A stretch of 64,000 nucleotides of DNA from Shinisaurus crocodilurus (GCA_021292165.1 CM037883.1:8316434-8380433), one strand, 5' to 3'. Shown: positions 22,348-33,234, counted from the first letter of the stretch. Numbers and translations are program-made. The notes: generated by a model not told the origin, from the letters alone.

Positions 22348-22844
22348 GTAAGGGGAGACATGAAAGAGGTGTACAAAATTATGCATGGTGTGGAGAAAGT
22401 GGACATGGAGACATTTTTTCTCCCTCTCTCATAATATTAGAACCCAGTGGGGTCATCCCACTGATCCCAGGAAGCTGATTGGTGGGAGATTCAGGACAGA
22501 TAAAAGGAAGTATTTCTTCATACAACACATAGTTAAACTATGGAATTTGCTACCACAGGATGTAGTGATGGCCACTAATTTGGATGGCTTTAAAAGGGGA
22601 GTAGACTAATACATGGAGGGAAAGGCTATCAATGGCTACTAAATCTGATGGCCGTATCCTACCTATCAGAGGCAGTATGCCCATGTACACCAGTTGCTGA
22701 GGAACAGGAGTGGGAGGGTGCTATTGTGCTCATGTACTACTTGTGGGTTTCCTGCAGGCAACTGGTTGGCCGCTATGTGAACAGAATGCTGGGCTAAAAC
22801 CATCTTTGGTCTGATCCAACATGGGTCGTCTTATGTTCTTATGC
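22348..22844 (+). mobile_element. L3/CR1-like LINE 3' end
   Basis: Broken reverse transcriptase tail (WRHFFSLSHNIRTQWGHP, then GGRFRTDKRKYFFIQHIVKL and WNLLPQDVVMATNLDGFKRG), followed by the 3' untranslated block and the terminus TCTTATGTTCTTATG. It is the same element as 18308-19095 but truncated further 5'. Confidence 0.85.
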
Positions 22845-22952
22845 TGCACATTATCAGGACAAGCACTTATGGGAGTGTGGAAGATAAATAGCATTGCAGG
22901 GCCAGGCTCCATAACCTCCAAAGGAGGGGAGAATGATAATCTGGTGTTTTAA

Positions 22953-23327
22953 TCATAGATTTCATAGATCATAGAGTTGGAAGGGGCCTACAAGGCCATC
23001 GAGTCCAACCCCCTGCTCAATGCTTGATTAGCTTCTGCTGTGCATTGAAAATGTGGCTTTTCAGGCGGGAATATGGGGTGCGTTAGGATTTTTAAGTTTT
23101 GTACTGTTTTTAATTGTGTTTTACACTCTGTTTTGTTCTTGTATTTTATTGGACTGTACATCGCTCAGAGTGGCCGGATGACTGGCCAGATGGGCGATTC
23201 AAAAATATAATAAATAAATAAATATAAATAAACAAATAAATGCAGGAAACTAGAGGAGGGGTCTCCCATCCAAGTAATAACTAGGCCTGACCCTGCTTAG
23301 CTTTCCACACTCAGACAAGCTGAGCCA
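22953..23327 (-). mobile_element. 5S-CR1 SINE split by an L2 tail insertion
   Basis: The CR1-type tail lies at 22953-23022 and the 5S-derived part (box C then box A, minus strand) at 23243-23327. The sequence between them is an L2 3' end. The SINE head is truncated after the GCTGAGCCA block. Confidence 0.85.
23023..23238 (+). mobile_element. L2-like LINE 3' end nested in the 5S-CR1 SINE
   Basis: Ends in TAATAAATAAATA-type units after TGTACATCGCTCAGAGTGGC and GATGGGCGATTCAAAAATAT, the usual L2 tail here. AATG occurs on both sides (23019-23022 and 23239-23242), a short target duplication within the SINE. The L2 copy is therefore younger than this SINE copy. Confidence 0.8.
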
Positions 23328-23645
23328 ATCATGTGGTTTAAAGATTAAAATATATATATTAAACTAGATATGACAGCTCTATGTCTAAAGGTTCTGTCAA
23401 ATCCTTGGGGAGAAGAAGAAACCCTCAGGAACACATAGCTGGTGCTTAAACATGTTTATTTTTTTAAAAAAAAATGTACAAGCAGGGCTGGTCACAGGGT
23501 TGGTTACAGTCCTCATGCAATACAAGGTTTCCTCCTTTGAGAGATGAAGTGAGGAGGGTCTTGGCACTCTGGTCCCCCTCATCCTCGAAAGCTGCAGGCT
23601 GTGTGGCCTGTTGTTCCCTCATGGGAGTGCAAGCAAGTCTCCCAC

Positions 23646-23841
23646 CAGTGGAGGCTGGGGGCTCCAATCTCAGTAGGGTGGTGTATCCACTCTGGGTTTT
23701 AGTCTGAACTTTTGTGGAGCTATCCATGGTGCTGGACCACATGCCAAACTAGGTTCAACACCATGGATAGCTCCTTCAAAGTTCAGACTGAAACCCAGGG
23801 TGGATACACTGGCCCAGTGCCATTGGAGCCACCAGCCACTG
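23646..23841. mobile_element. hAT-type palindromic MITE, family A (second subfamily)
   Basis: Starts CAGTGGAGGCTGGGGGCTCC and ends CCACCAGCCACTG. The arms carry GGTGTATCCACTCTGGGTTT and its inverse, and GAGCTATCCATGGTGCTGG with its inverse, so it folds into one long hairpin. No octamer duplication is readable at this site. Confidence 0.75.
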
Positions 23842-23909
23842 CTGTTCCCAATTCAAATTAAATGGGATCTGCCCTCAGCAAGCCTAATATTTGGATCCAT
23901 CCCAATGTA

Positions 23910-24366
23910 GGGAGCAATCCTATGGCCCCTAGAAATTGTCTGAGGAGCCATAGGATATTGGGGATTTTCCCCACTCTGAGGTCAGATCTAACCACCTCCC
24001 CTACCCCATTGCAGCCAGTGCAGAAAGAACTGCACCAGCTGGCCTCCAAAGTCAGCAATCAACAACGGAGAGGGGGAAAGGGGGGCATTCTAGTGGGCGT
24101 GGAGGCAAGGAGACTGGAGAGGCCAGGATATGAGCTATCCTGAGCCTCTTTCAGACTCCTTCACTGTTCCTCTGAAATGTCATTGCTAGATGGGCAAAAA
24201 AGCCTGTCTAGTGAAAGATGCAATGATCAGAGGACGGGGAGGCGAAGACTGCCTCGGCCATTCCTCCCACCCTCCTGGCCTCAGCTCAGCAGGGCAATGG
24301 ATACGTGGACCCCTCTGAGCTCAGCAGCTTTCACCTCATGAGGAGGCAACAAATAGGACTGCACCC
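23910..24366. mobile_element. MITE family G, full length
   Basis: Termini GGGAGCAATCCTAT and ATAGGACTGCACCC are inverted repeats. TA flanks both ends. The GC-rich interior holds GCAGCCAGTGCAGAAAGAAC, a G-rich block and GGAGAGGCCAGGATATGAGC, seen again at 960-1110 and 58610-58850. No coding capacity. Confidence 0.65.
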
Positions 24367-24379
24367 CTATGTGCACATA

Positions 24380-25200
24380 GGAGACGATCAGATCTGTTTT
24401 CAGATGGACGCAATGGAACTTGCTCCTGAGTAGACATTGCACCATAAATCAAGACCAAAGTACCTACCCAACACACACCATCCAAGACAGATTGGACATG
24501 GAAAGTCTATTCAGCTTCCTAGTCCAAAATGCATTGGAGAAGAGAATGCTCTGCTTCACCAGTTGATTCCATCATTCGTCTTCTAATTATGAAACAAATT
24601 GGAGATTGTCAAAAGCTTATTCTGGCTGTAAACAATCTATCAGAAGCATATTGGATATGTCAGGAGAAGTTCAGATACATATATTATGTCAGAAGGGTAA
24701 AGATTGCTGCAAACTGATAGAAGTGCAGTATGGAGCACTCAGAAGTACATACAACCACTGTACTCTCATGTAATAAGCAGCAAATAAAATACTTCACCCT
24801 AAGTAGAACCATGCAACTGCTTTCTGCCTTGATGCTCTCCAGACACAGCTGAAGTTAGCAATCAGCATAACTTCTTATTTCCCTTATGGCTGGAATTGGC
24901 TGTCTAGCTGTTTTACAGGGTTGGAGGAATGTGGAATGCCTCTGTGCTCCTCCTGCTCTGTATAGGATACCCATAATCCTCTGAGTTTGGAGGGTTATGG
25001 ACTGTGCCCTTAGTGCATCACTATCTTCTTGTGTTTACTTTACTACAGAATGGAGTATTTTTCCCCAAACGTAAATGGCCTTGCCTGTTCTCTTTCTTCA
25101 CTATATCTTTTATTTATTCATTTTTTTACCACAAATTTTTGCATCTGGGCTTTCAGTCTAAGCAATTTGCTTGAATCTCTTTCAGTTTCAGTTCTGCAGG
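24380..25200. other. No recognised feature
   Basis: Mostly unrecognised. TGCTCCTGAGTAGACATTGCACC near 24420-24445 is a scrap of the family G' element (see 31587). Confidence 0.4.
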
Positions 25201-25207
25201 GTGATAG

Positions 25208-25490
25208 TTATAGAATGTTAGTGCTGTGGATGGAATATTCCCAGGTTGCAAGAGAAGTCCAGAAGGTGGTGTTATCTTCCAAGTTCAGGCCATTTGAAGT
25301 CAATGTGTCCAGCTTATAAATCCAAAAGTTTTCCCTTGTTTCACTGACTGCCAGATTAGATGGTTTTTCTAATATTGCCATGTCTGAAAGGCTGTGGCCA
25401 TCAGTATTAAAGTGTTTTGCCACAGGTTGTTCTGTCTTCTTTGTCATTATAGCTGACTTGTGGTTTCCATGCAGAGCACTAACATTTTAT
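25208..25490 (-). mobile_element. Penelope-like retroelement, GIY-YIG endonuclease fragment
   Basis: The minus frame reads NHKSAIMTKKTEQPVAKHFN, TDGHSLSDMAIL and then RENFWIYKLDTLTSNGLNLE. This is the pattern H-x-S-x-I, PVA-x-HFN-x-x-GHS, then E-x-x-WI-x-KL-x-TL-x-x-x-GLN that closes the GIY-YIG domain in Penelope-like elements. The N-terminal GIY...YIG part and the reverse transcriptase are absent. A stop lies just upstream. Dead fragment. Only motif order supports the class, but the match is distinctive. Confidence 0.75.
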
Positions 25491-25499
25491 AACTCTCAC

Positions 25500-26165
25500 C
25501 CGGGTGCTTTAGTTTCATCTCTTGAACTAACTGTGATGGGAGTGGAAACCAGAACGTTTGGCAAACATTTAATACTATACAGTACATTTATTTGTGTTTT
25601 GCCAATTGCTGTATTAGAAATACAGATTCTTATTGTGGTTGGTCGCAACCCTCAGGGATTCAGGGTCTTCTGGATTGCATCACTGTTTTGTCTGTTATAC
25701 AATGTGTGTGTGTGGGGGGCATGCATGTGTTTATGTGTGAAGGATGCACTAAAATGACAGTAAGAAATATAAGGCTCAAGAGGTGATAAAAAGATGCAAC
25801 TGAAGTTATCTTATTTCCCAGACACCATAAATCAGAGTGCTCCTACTTAAGAGACAGCAAGATGAAAGAATCAGCTGATTCCTTCTGGGTCTGCTTCTCT
25901 TTCCCAAACGCCATTGGTCTCGCCATTGCTCAGAACAAACACCAGATGATGAAGATGATGATATTGCAATCCTCTGAACATAATATCTGGAGGGGTAATG
26001 TCCCTTGATCCTTCGTTTGGAAAGAATACTAACCTTTTGCCACCCCTGTAGTAACCTCAGAACTTCAGTAAAGCAGCGTTGAGTGTTTTCTTATCTACTC
26101 ACTTCAGACCAAATAGTTTCCTTTGCAGCAAATGGCCATGATCCATCTCATAGCTGGGCGTGCTT
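25500..26165. other. No recognised feature
   Basis: Unrecognised. Includes a short GTGTGTG run near 25705-25715 and ATGATGAAG units near 25945. Confidence 0.4.
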
Positions 26166-26167
26166 AG

Positions 26168-26255
26168 ACTGCAATACTATATCCACTTACCTGGGAGCAA
26201 CTCCCACTGAGCTCAATGGGACTTACTTATGAGTAGACATCTATAGGATTGTAAT
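26168..26255. mobile_element. Family G' short inverted-repeat element
   Basis: CTGCAATACTATATCCACTT, then CTGGGAGCAACTCCCACTGA, GGGACTTACTTATGAGTAG and the terminus TATAGGATTGTA. This is the plan of the 31587-31675 copy: termini related to GGGTGCAATCCTAT and a central AGTAAG...CTTACT inverted repeat. Confidence 0.65.
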
Positions 26256-26259
26256 TCCC

Positions 26260-27625
26260 ACTGAATAACTCCCACTGAATTGATCTCTATGCACTGGATC
26301 ATGGCCACGGTGTTTACAACGCTCAAGCTAAAATTCTGGAAAGAATATATAAGGGTTCATTTTTTGAGCACATAAAAAACAGGTGTCTCTCTCTCTGTTT
26401 ACCCTTTAATACTATATTTTATTATTGCATCTGCAGATCATTTCATGACTTTGAAGAAGGATTTGCATGCATGATTTATCCCCATCATAAAAGGTGATAA
26501 ATATGCACACTAGAATCTGCACTTATTCAAATAATAGGAACTGTTTGTAGTATTTGTTTCAGCTTGTGAGTGGACAGTCGAATGTATAGTCCATGCTAGG
26601 TACATCCTAAGTCCCCCACACCTACTCAAGCACAGAACCCCAGGTGGTCACCTGCGCTACCGGCCCCTAAATCTAGCTACAGCCCCATTTACAAGCATAG
26701 CATGACTGATATTGGATGAATAAAGCATCATGCATCTAATGATACTTCACACATGATTGTGTCATAAAATCAGCTATAAACCTGCATATGTTCCTCAAGT
26801 ATAAATGGGCATAAACATTATGGGAAGGCTGTTTTTATGGTAGCATCCACTTGCTGCTCATATTGTGTGCTACCTACAGCCCTGTGTTCTGAGGAGGGAA
26901 TAAGTAACAAAGCCTTGCTCTCCCTTCCATGTGCAAACCCACAGAGAAATAATGCTGCTCCGATGAGAAGAAATATCATAAACCATAATGACCAAAAAGA
27001 AAAAAAGGAAAGGAAAAGTAGACAAGATTGTTAAAACAGCCCGTAACAGATGCTAGAGAAATAAGCCTTATGGATTTATGGTCAGTTAATTCTGACAGAT
27101 GCAGATGAGTGAGATTAATCCTTTTCTTCTTTGGCAGTCTCAACCCCTTTTCCCTAGCCCCTCATAATTGCCTTTCACCAGTGGTCATGACATTTCATGT
27201 GGTAGTTCTAAACTTTAGTTAACATTAAACGGCAACATGAGTTTGCCTCGGGTAATTACAAGCAGGTTGACATGCGAACTAGAGAAGGTAAAGATTGGGA
27301 GAAACTGCAACTGTGTCCCAGTGCAGATTCTATGTAACTTTTTTCATGTCCTACAGGGAGCTGGTTCTCTACCAGACCTTGTGAGTGAGTGCTAACAAGG
27401 CTTAAATGGGAATTGGCCAACAGCCAAAGGACTGTGCAACTAGCAGAAGAATTCTGAGACCCCAGGAGGGCTTCATTCCCCACTCCTTAACTAGAAGTAC
27501 ACACATACACGCATGCACCTGCTCTGAATCTGAGGAGAGCTTCAAAGTCAGATTGTGATATGATGGATGTTTTCCTCCCAGCTACTCTCCCTAAAAACAA
27601 ACAAACAAAAAGTTGTCTCATCATA
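26260..27625. other. No recognised feature
   Basis: Over 1.3 kb of AT-rich DNA without an identifiable repeat or gene. Confidence 0.45.
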
Positions 27626-27626
27626 C

Positions 27627-28010
27627 TAGGGATTGGTGGTGGGGAGGGATTCATCCACTTTGCCTTTCAATGCAAACCTACCTAATTTCACACTTTCCAA
27701 CCAATACGTGAACTGAAACTCTGTTATCCTTCACAATTCACAACTCCCTGAAGTTGACAATAGAATTTTCCAATCATGAAAGGTGTACAAAAATACATAT
27801 ATTCGGGGAAAGTGCACAGAAAAAAATGTGCATATTAGTGAAAATAATATTCTAAAAATGCATTATATGAGGGGAAAGTGCGTGCTCAAAATAGGTATAT
27901 ATTTGGCAAGATTGCATGCAAAAATGAAAATGCATGCATTAGGAGAAAGGCACACCAAAATGCATACGCATTTTCATGCAGTGCACCACACATTTGAAAT
28001 TAATAAATGA
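27627..28010. mobile_element. TAGGGATGTGC MITE (family T), diverged
   Basis: Opens TAGGGATTGGTGG. The interior is a ladder of GGGGAAAGTGCACAGAAAAA, AAAAATGCATTATATGAGG and GGAGAAAGGCACACCAAAAT units about 30 bp apart, the periodic interior of family T. The right terminus is not found. Confidence 0.5.
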
Positions 28011-28019
28011 ATAAATAAA

Positions 28020-29065
28020 AATGCGGCAGCAGCAATGCATGACTAAGCAGTGTCCTGAATCTTGAGACCAATTTCACCCTGAAATCACCAAAATACCCCC
28101 TCAAATTTGCCATCTGAAAATGGGGCAGCAAATTTGTGTGTGGAGGCAAATTCATCCGGGGATGAAAATCACCAGTGAGCTTCCATTTCTGTATCTCTTC
28201 CCTGCATGGGGCAGGCAGAGGAGCATGAATCCTTTCATTGGTCAATTGAAAATACATCTGTGGACAATAGAGATTCTAATAAACAAAAGATACAGCAGTC
28301 AAGATTGGGGTCAGCCTATTCTGTACTCTTTGTTCGATTGAGTCTCCTCCAGCTCCCTGATGAATATTTGCTTCCTCGGGTCACTTTAATATTACTTGAT
28401 GTGAAGAGGAATTGGTTGCCCTTGTCACCTGTTGCCTTGACCTGCTCTATTATATTATTCCAGCCCGTGATGCTGGGATCATCCGGGAATGGGTGTCCAG
28501 AGAACGTTTAGTTTCACAAGACATGCTCACTTTCAAATAGCAAATGTCTGGGGCACCATCTGTTAGATATATGCTGTTCATTGGAGAGACTTGGGAAGTT
28601 TAAACAGGAAAAAAAAAACAAGAAAAAAAAACTTTGCCTTAAATTCTTAGACATAGCATGAAATGAAAAAGGTTACTTTTGGACAGGCCTTGAACCTTCC
28701 ACTGATATGTACTACAATGGGCCAATATAGTCTGATCTGATTACTACATAGCAAGTTGGGATGGTGTCTAGGTTTTTCCAGTAGAAACTTTGTCAGGGAT
28801 TCATCATGTAGGTTTGTTTGATTGATTCATAGTCTGTCAACTTAGTTTCCCATACACATACATGGACACACACACAGTGAGAAGCCTAACAGAGAAGCTC
28901 CCATGGAAGTGAATTTTAAAAATTGCATTTGCTCTGTAAGCAATTAGTAGTAAGAGTATTGTTGGGTGGGTGAGTGGGTGGGTGGGGAAATGCATTCATT
29001 TTAGAATACTCTGCTGCCTAGCATTCTGAAATTATTAAAACAAATTGGCCAAGGCTTTCTAGAGC
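28020..29065. other. No recognised feature
   Basis: Unrecognised. Contains an A-rich patch at 28609-28632 and a short (GGGT)n array near 28965-28984. Confidence 0.45.
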
Positions 29066-29068
29066 AAG

Positions 29069-29220
29069 GTGAGAGCTCATAACTCAGTGGTAGAGGATGT
29101 GCTTTGCATGAAGAAGGTTGTGGGTTCAATCCCTGGCATCTCCAGCTGAAGGATCTCAGGCAATCAGTTTGGGAAAGAGCTCCCTCTGATTGAGAGCCTC
29201 TGTGTGCCAGTCAGGGCAGA
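29069..29220 (+). mobile_element. tRNA-Ala(TGC)-derived SINE
   Basis: The head retains AACTCAGTGGTAGAGGATG (A box), an anticodon loop TTTGCAT with TGC, GGGTTCAATCCC (B box) and CTGGCATCTCCA, close to a vertebrate tRNA-Ala gene. The body follows with GAGAGCCTCTGTGTGCCAGT. Transcription would be by RNA polymerase III from the internal boxes. Mismatched stems and fusion to a non-tRNA body show it is not a functional tRNA gene. Other copies are at 12773, 30317 and 51995. Confidence 0.75.
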
Positions 29221-29390
29221 AGGCAGGTTTATATGATTTCCTGTTCCAATAGAACTCCTGGAGCAACTCCTGTCCACTCTGCAGAGTCCCATGTCCTCTT
29301 TGAATGGCTTTTGCAGAGACACAAGGACCTGTGTGGAAGTTCTCTTATTGCCCTTTATTACCTGGTGGGTTGCCTTCCCTAATATAGACC

Positions 29391-29819
29391 CAGGGCTGGC
29401 GCTACCACTAGGCAGACCCAGGCGGCTGCCTAGGGCGCGTGGCGGAAGAGGGTGCAGAAATGCTGCGCTCCTTCCTCGCCGCCGGCGCGCTCCTGCCCCG
29501 CCTGGCCGCCTCGCCAACAAAGGCACCGGTCCGCAACCACCAGGTCTGTGCGGGGGGGGGATTGCGGGTGCCGGGCAGGCTCGCGGTTGCGCTCGACTTT
29601 CCTCTGCACCCGGAGCTAGGCCGGGTCAGGAGCGCATGCAGCGGCAGCGGCAGCGACCGGTAGGTAGCGGGGAAAGCGGCTGCTGGAGGAGGGGGCAGGC
29701 GGGCGGGTGGGGGGGCGCTGGGCAAGCAGGCATTTCTGCTTGCAAGCAAGCAGGCTGCTTTGCTCCGTAGCCCTCCCCCCCCGCACTGAGAGGGGGGCGC
29801 TAAATATAAGCCAGCCCTA
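29391..29819. mobile_element. CpG-rich hAT-like element (Zaphod/Tip100-like termini)
   Basis: Begins CAGGGCTGGCGCTACCAC and AGGCGGCTGCCTAGGGCG, and ends GGGCGCTAAATATAAGCCAG then CCCTA, an inverse of the start. This resembles the ends of hAT-Tip100 elements. The interior is CpG-dense and G-rich. Long frames on both strands (to 189 codons) reflect composition, not a transposase. No octamer duplication was found. Confidence 0.55.
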
Positions 29820-29829
29820 GGGCTGCCAA

Positions 29830-30270
29830 ACTGCCCTGCACCGGTCCTGTACAGACCCATTTGGTTGCTAAGATCATTGGAGGAGACCTTGCTGGCTGCA
29901 TCATCTGGCAGCAACCTGGAAACAGGCCTTCTCTGTTGTGGGAGCCACTTGCATGCAGGAAACACCAACTGTGGCATGTTTAGGTGTCAATTAAAGCCCT
30001 ATATTTTCATTCAAACCTTCCCTGACTTTGTTGCCCCATTTACTGATTGTTAGTTCTCTGATTTTAACTCTTGAAAGTGAGAATGTTCTTTTGTTTTGGT
30101 TTTAAATGTGTTTAACTGAGACATTTTGTATTCTCTGTGTTCTTGTTGTTTTAAAATTAACTGTGGACATTCTGTATTTTAAGCAGTTATGTTGTAAACT
30201 GCTTCAAGATGCCTTTTTAGAATTATCCAAGTGGTCTATAAATTGATTAAATAGTACTAATACTAATACG
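29830..30270 (+). mobile_element. L2-like LINE 3' end
   Basis: GCCTTCTCTGTTGTGGGAGCC encodes the AFSVVGA motif of L2 reverse transcriptase tails. Downstream are a T-rich untranslated region and TGTAAACTGCTTCAAGATGC, then TCTATAAATTGATTAAAT, the usual L2 end. Confidence 0.65.
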
Positions 30271-30316
30271 ACTAATAGTAACCATAATATCCTAACAGTT
30301 GTCTTTTAAGTCATTA

Positions 30317-30494
30317 GGAATATAGAAGGATGCTTCAGACTGTCAGATCACTGATCCACAAAGCACAGGATTGTCTCCTTTGTTCAGTATCACAGCTCTG
30401 AAAGGATCAGGCCTAGGACTTTGGCATCACTGCTACTTGAGATCCTTTTAAAGGGAGATGCAAAACATGTACTCTGATACTGAGCTACAGCCCC
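30317..30494 (-). mobile_element. tRNA-derived SINE
   Basis: On minus it starts GGGGCTGTAGCTCAGTATCA, then GAGTACATGTTTTGCATCTC, the A box and anticodon arm of the tRNA-Ala SINE. It ends with GAAGCATCCTTCTATATTCC. The B box region is damaged. Confidence 0.6.
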
Positions 30495-30499
30495 TTCAT

Positions 30500-31580
30500 A
30501 GTAGGGCCATTTCTATCTTGCTTGAAATAGCCACATTCTGGTGAGCACCTGGGATGAGCTACAGAGAAGAGAAGTATTTTTGACATTCCGAATAACCTGA
30601 GCAGTTCCAGAGATTGTGGGTGGGGGCCTAAGCTAGCTCTTCGTCATGCTCATTCAGGTTTGTTCTTCCAAATTAAGGCATGCTAATTGGTTTGCATAAG
30701 TTTTGGAAGCAAGTCTCGTAACCAGCATCTTCCCCCCCCCCCACACACACACACAATTTGTAACGTACCGATGCTACTAATGTGCATGCATTAAATTCAG
30801 CTTTCGGTTGGCCTTGTTCCAAGAGTACATAAGCACAGAGAGAACGGTTAGTAAGAAGGGTTCATATGAATAATGTGGCTAACATCTCTGTTATAACTTT
30901 CCGAGAAGTTTGTAATTATTTCGTATCTTTCTTTCCTAGTCACCTATGTAAAGGTCAGGAAAGTGTGGTAAGATTTTTAAATTATTTTTTAATAGCGGAA
31001 ATGTTTATACTCGTGACTAATGTGTGTGTGGAGGGGTTCTTTGCTTGATGGGGAAGGAGAAGAAATGATTCCGTTAAATGCAAAGAAATGCTTCCAAGTC
31101 CCCCCTCCACACACACACCCTTCCCTCTTTTATCCTGAGTCCAAACCATGTTCACATAGAAGGAACTAAAGTCCCCGATTGCCTAAATATAGCCCTGCTT
31201 TCAAGTTTCTTTTTGCAAGAGGATCAGAATGAAAATATGGCCTAAGTTACTCATATGTGGCCTAGAAGAGAGAGAGCCAATTAAAAAGTTGGGAGGACAC
31301 ACCAATAATGAGAAAGGTGCAACAGGCAAGGGGCGATAAGTTACAATTATCATTCAATAGATCATTCCTGACTTTTGGCTGTCTTCATCTGTGGAATGTA
31401 TTCATCATGACAGCCCTATTTGGAAACACAGATCCTCCACATATGTTACATTAGAAAGAGATGCAATTTTGTATCTAGCTAGCTGCTGAATAAATTCCTT
31501 TTATGAAAACAACTGAAATGCATTGGGACTTATTGTTACATAATAATTGTGCGCCTTCTTATTCTTGCTGCTTGCAGTTT
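30500..31580. other. No recognised feature
   Basis: Unrecognised, with a poly-C/(CA)n patch at 30732-30755. Confidence 0.45.
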
Positions 31581-31586
31581 TTCTGA

Positions 31587-31675
31587 GGCTGCAATCGTAT
31601 GCACAGTTACTTAGGAGTAAGCTCCACTGAACACAGTTGGACTTGTGTCTGAGTAAAAATGTGCAGGATTGTGCT
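31587..31675. mobile_element. Family G' short inverted-repeat element
   Basis: Termini GGCTGCAATCGTATGCA and TGTGCAGGATTGTGC are inverse. A centre of ACTTAGGAGTAAGCTCCACT and GTGTCTGAGTAAA forms a second inverted repeat. About 90 bp, noncoding. Confidence 0.7.
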
Positions 31676-31696
31676 GTAAAAGAGGAAGAAACATTT

Positions 31697-31907
31697 AAGC
31701 CAGTGTGGTTAGAGTGTTTGGCTGGGACTTGGGAGGTCCAGGTTATATTCTCCACTGAGCCATTAAACTCACTGGGAGACATTGGGCCAGTCGGACATTG
31801 GGTCTAACCTACCTCACGGGCTTGTTGTGAGGATGAAATGGAGAGGAGAAGAAGGACCATGCCACCTTGGGCTCCTTGCAAGAGGAAACATGGTTGGATA
31901 TACATGT
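31697..31907 (+). mobile_element. MIR-like tRNA SINE with L2-type tail
   Basis: AGCCAGTGTGGTTAGAGTG head, AACTCACTGGGAGACATTGG core, CTAACCTACCTCACGGGCTT and CACCTTGGGCTCCTTGCAAG tail. Same order as 19876-20121 on the other strand. Confidence 0.75.
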
Positions 31908-31957
31908 TGTTGTCACAATTCCTTTCCTGAGGGGAGAGAGATAGACTGGAGGCATGC

Positions 31958-31960
<3 letters not shown>

Positions 31961-32024
<64 letters not shown>
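31961..32024. repeat. (GT)n(GA)n compound microsatellite
   Basis: Nine GT units followed by about twenty GA units with one interruption. Confidence 0.95.
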
Positions 32025-32396
32025 ATGGATGTGTGAGTGTTTAAACTCTGCTCTTGCCATGCTCGCATGCTCTGGCCCCACCCACATTTGGCTCTGAGTC
32101 TGACCACGCCCACTGCCGGAGTGAGGATCCTGGGATGATCTCATCAAGATAATGGAGACTTCAACAGGATGCCCATATTTTCCTTACCTTTCAAACATCG
32201 TTTATTATTTTAAAGGACCTTTTATATGAGCCCTCTGTTACTGTGTGGCATTTAGAGATAACTGTCCTTTAAAGCAAGTTCTCATGTGTGGTCAGTCTTT
32301 TCCTAAAGGGGCATTTTATCAAGTTTCACATCAACACACAATGGAAGGGTCTTCTCAATTGAGCAATGCTAAAATATTGAATTATTTTCAAGGGAT

Positions 32397-32399
<3 letters not shown>

Positions 32400-32429
<30 letters not shown>
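32400..32429. repeat. (CA)n microsatellite
   Basis: Fifteen uninterrupted units. Confidence 0.95.
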
Positions 32430-32431
<2 letters not shown>

Positions 32432-32439
32432 GCAACCAC

Positions 32440-33020
32440 CGCCAAAGCTGGAATTGCTTCTGGAAATAATTTATACTAAAAATGCCACTTTGGCTGAGTG
32501 ATAGCTCTCTGACGCTAACATTTTTCATCCTGCTCCTCCTGCAAGGAGAAATTATTTTAAAGCACTGTCATGTGCAGAGAACCACAGCCTTCCCTTTGCT
32601 TAAGAGCAGAGGGCACAAACCAAGTTTCCTGATTTAACTGTTGGTGAATACAGATGGCCATTTATCAAATGCTAATTTACCACTGAATGCATGTAAGTTC
32701 TTGCTAAGCTGGTTATCAGGAGACTTGTTCATGAAACATATCTGGAGATAAGGATGCATAGTGTTGCGAGGAGCAGGATCATTCTTGCTGCCATCACCCC
32801 AAGTTCCACACATTCATCTGATGCTGTAAAGTCAGTTCCAGAATTGCAACATGCACAGTCTGTCATATCTTATGGTTCCTTCCAACTCGTTTGCATCACC
32901 CCGCCCCAACTTGCCAACCAAGTTAATGATGTGTGCCTTGATAAAATGCTGCCAAAAAACCCCCAGTTTTGATGGGATTGTATGTATGATTGCTTCACTA
33001 TTTATTGGTACATCTGATAT
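32440..33020. other. Unique sequence, possible conserved noncoding DNA
   Basis: No repeat recognised. Balanced composition with scattered TAAT and ATTA motifs. Function not shown by sequence alone. Confidence 0.2.
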
Positions 33021-33034
33021 ATGATGGTTTTGTA

Positions 33035-33234
33035 CAGTAGTGGCTGATGGCGCCAATGTCAGTGGGATGGTTTATCCACTTCGGGTTTCAGACTGAACTT
33101 TAAAGGAGCTATCCATGGTGCTGGACCTATTTTTCAGGATAGGGTTTATCAGCATGGATAGCTCCTTAAAAGGTCAGACTAAATCTGGGGAGGATACACC
33201 ACCCCACTGACATTGGAGCCACCCGCCTCCGCAG
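33035..33234. mobile_element. hAT-type palindromic MITE, family A, with 8-bp target duplication
   Basis: Runs CAGTAGTGGCTGATGGCGCC ... GGAGCCACCCGCCTCCGCAG and is flanked by GTTTTGTA on both sides (33027-33034 and 33235-33242). The arms are inverse along most of their length (AATGTCAGTGGG and CCCACTGACATT; GAGCTATCCATGGTGCTGG and its inverse). The 8-bp duplication and CAG-type termini place it in the hAT superfamily. It has no coding sequence and would need a transposase in trans. Confidence 0.9.

Noticed and set aside
29069..29145. Functional tRNA-Ala gene
   Set aside because: The A and B boxes are recognisable, but the stems do not pair fully, the 3' end is fused to a SINE body, and other copies share that body.
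29408..29977. 189-codon minus-strand frame, and overlapping 159-codon plus frame
   Set aside because: Lies within a CpG-rich hAT-like element. The proline/arginine/alanine bias and overlap on both strands are compositional, and no domain is present.
31809..32147. Serine/leucine and histidine/threonine repeat frames over the GT/GA array
   Set aside because: Microsatellite read in three frames; the same applies to the frames at 44171-44672 and 3809-4227.
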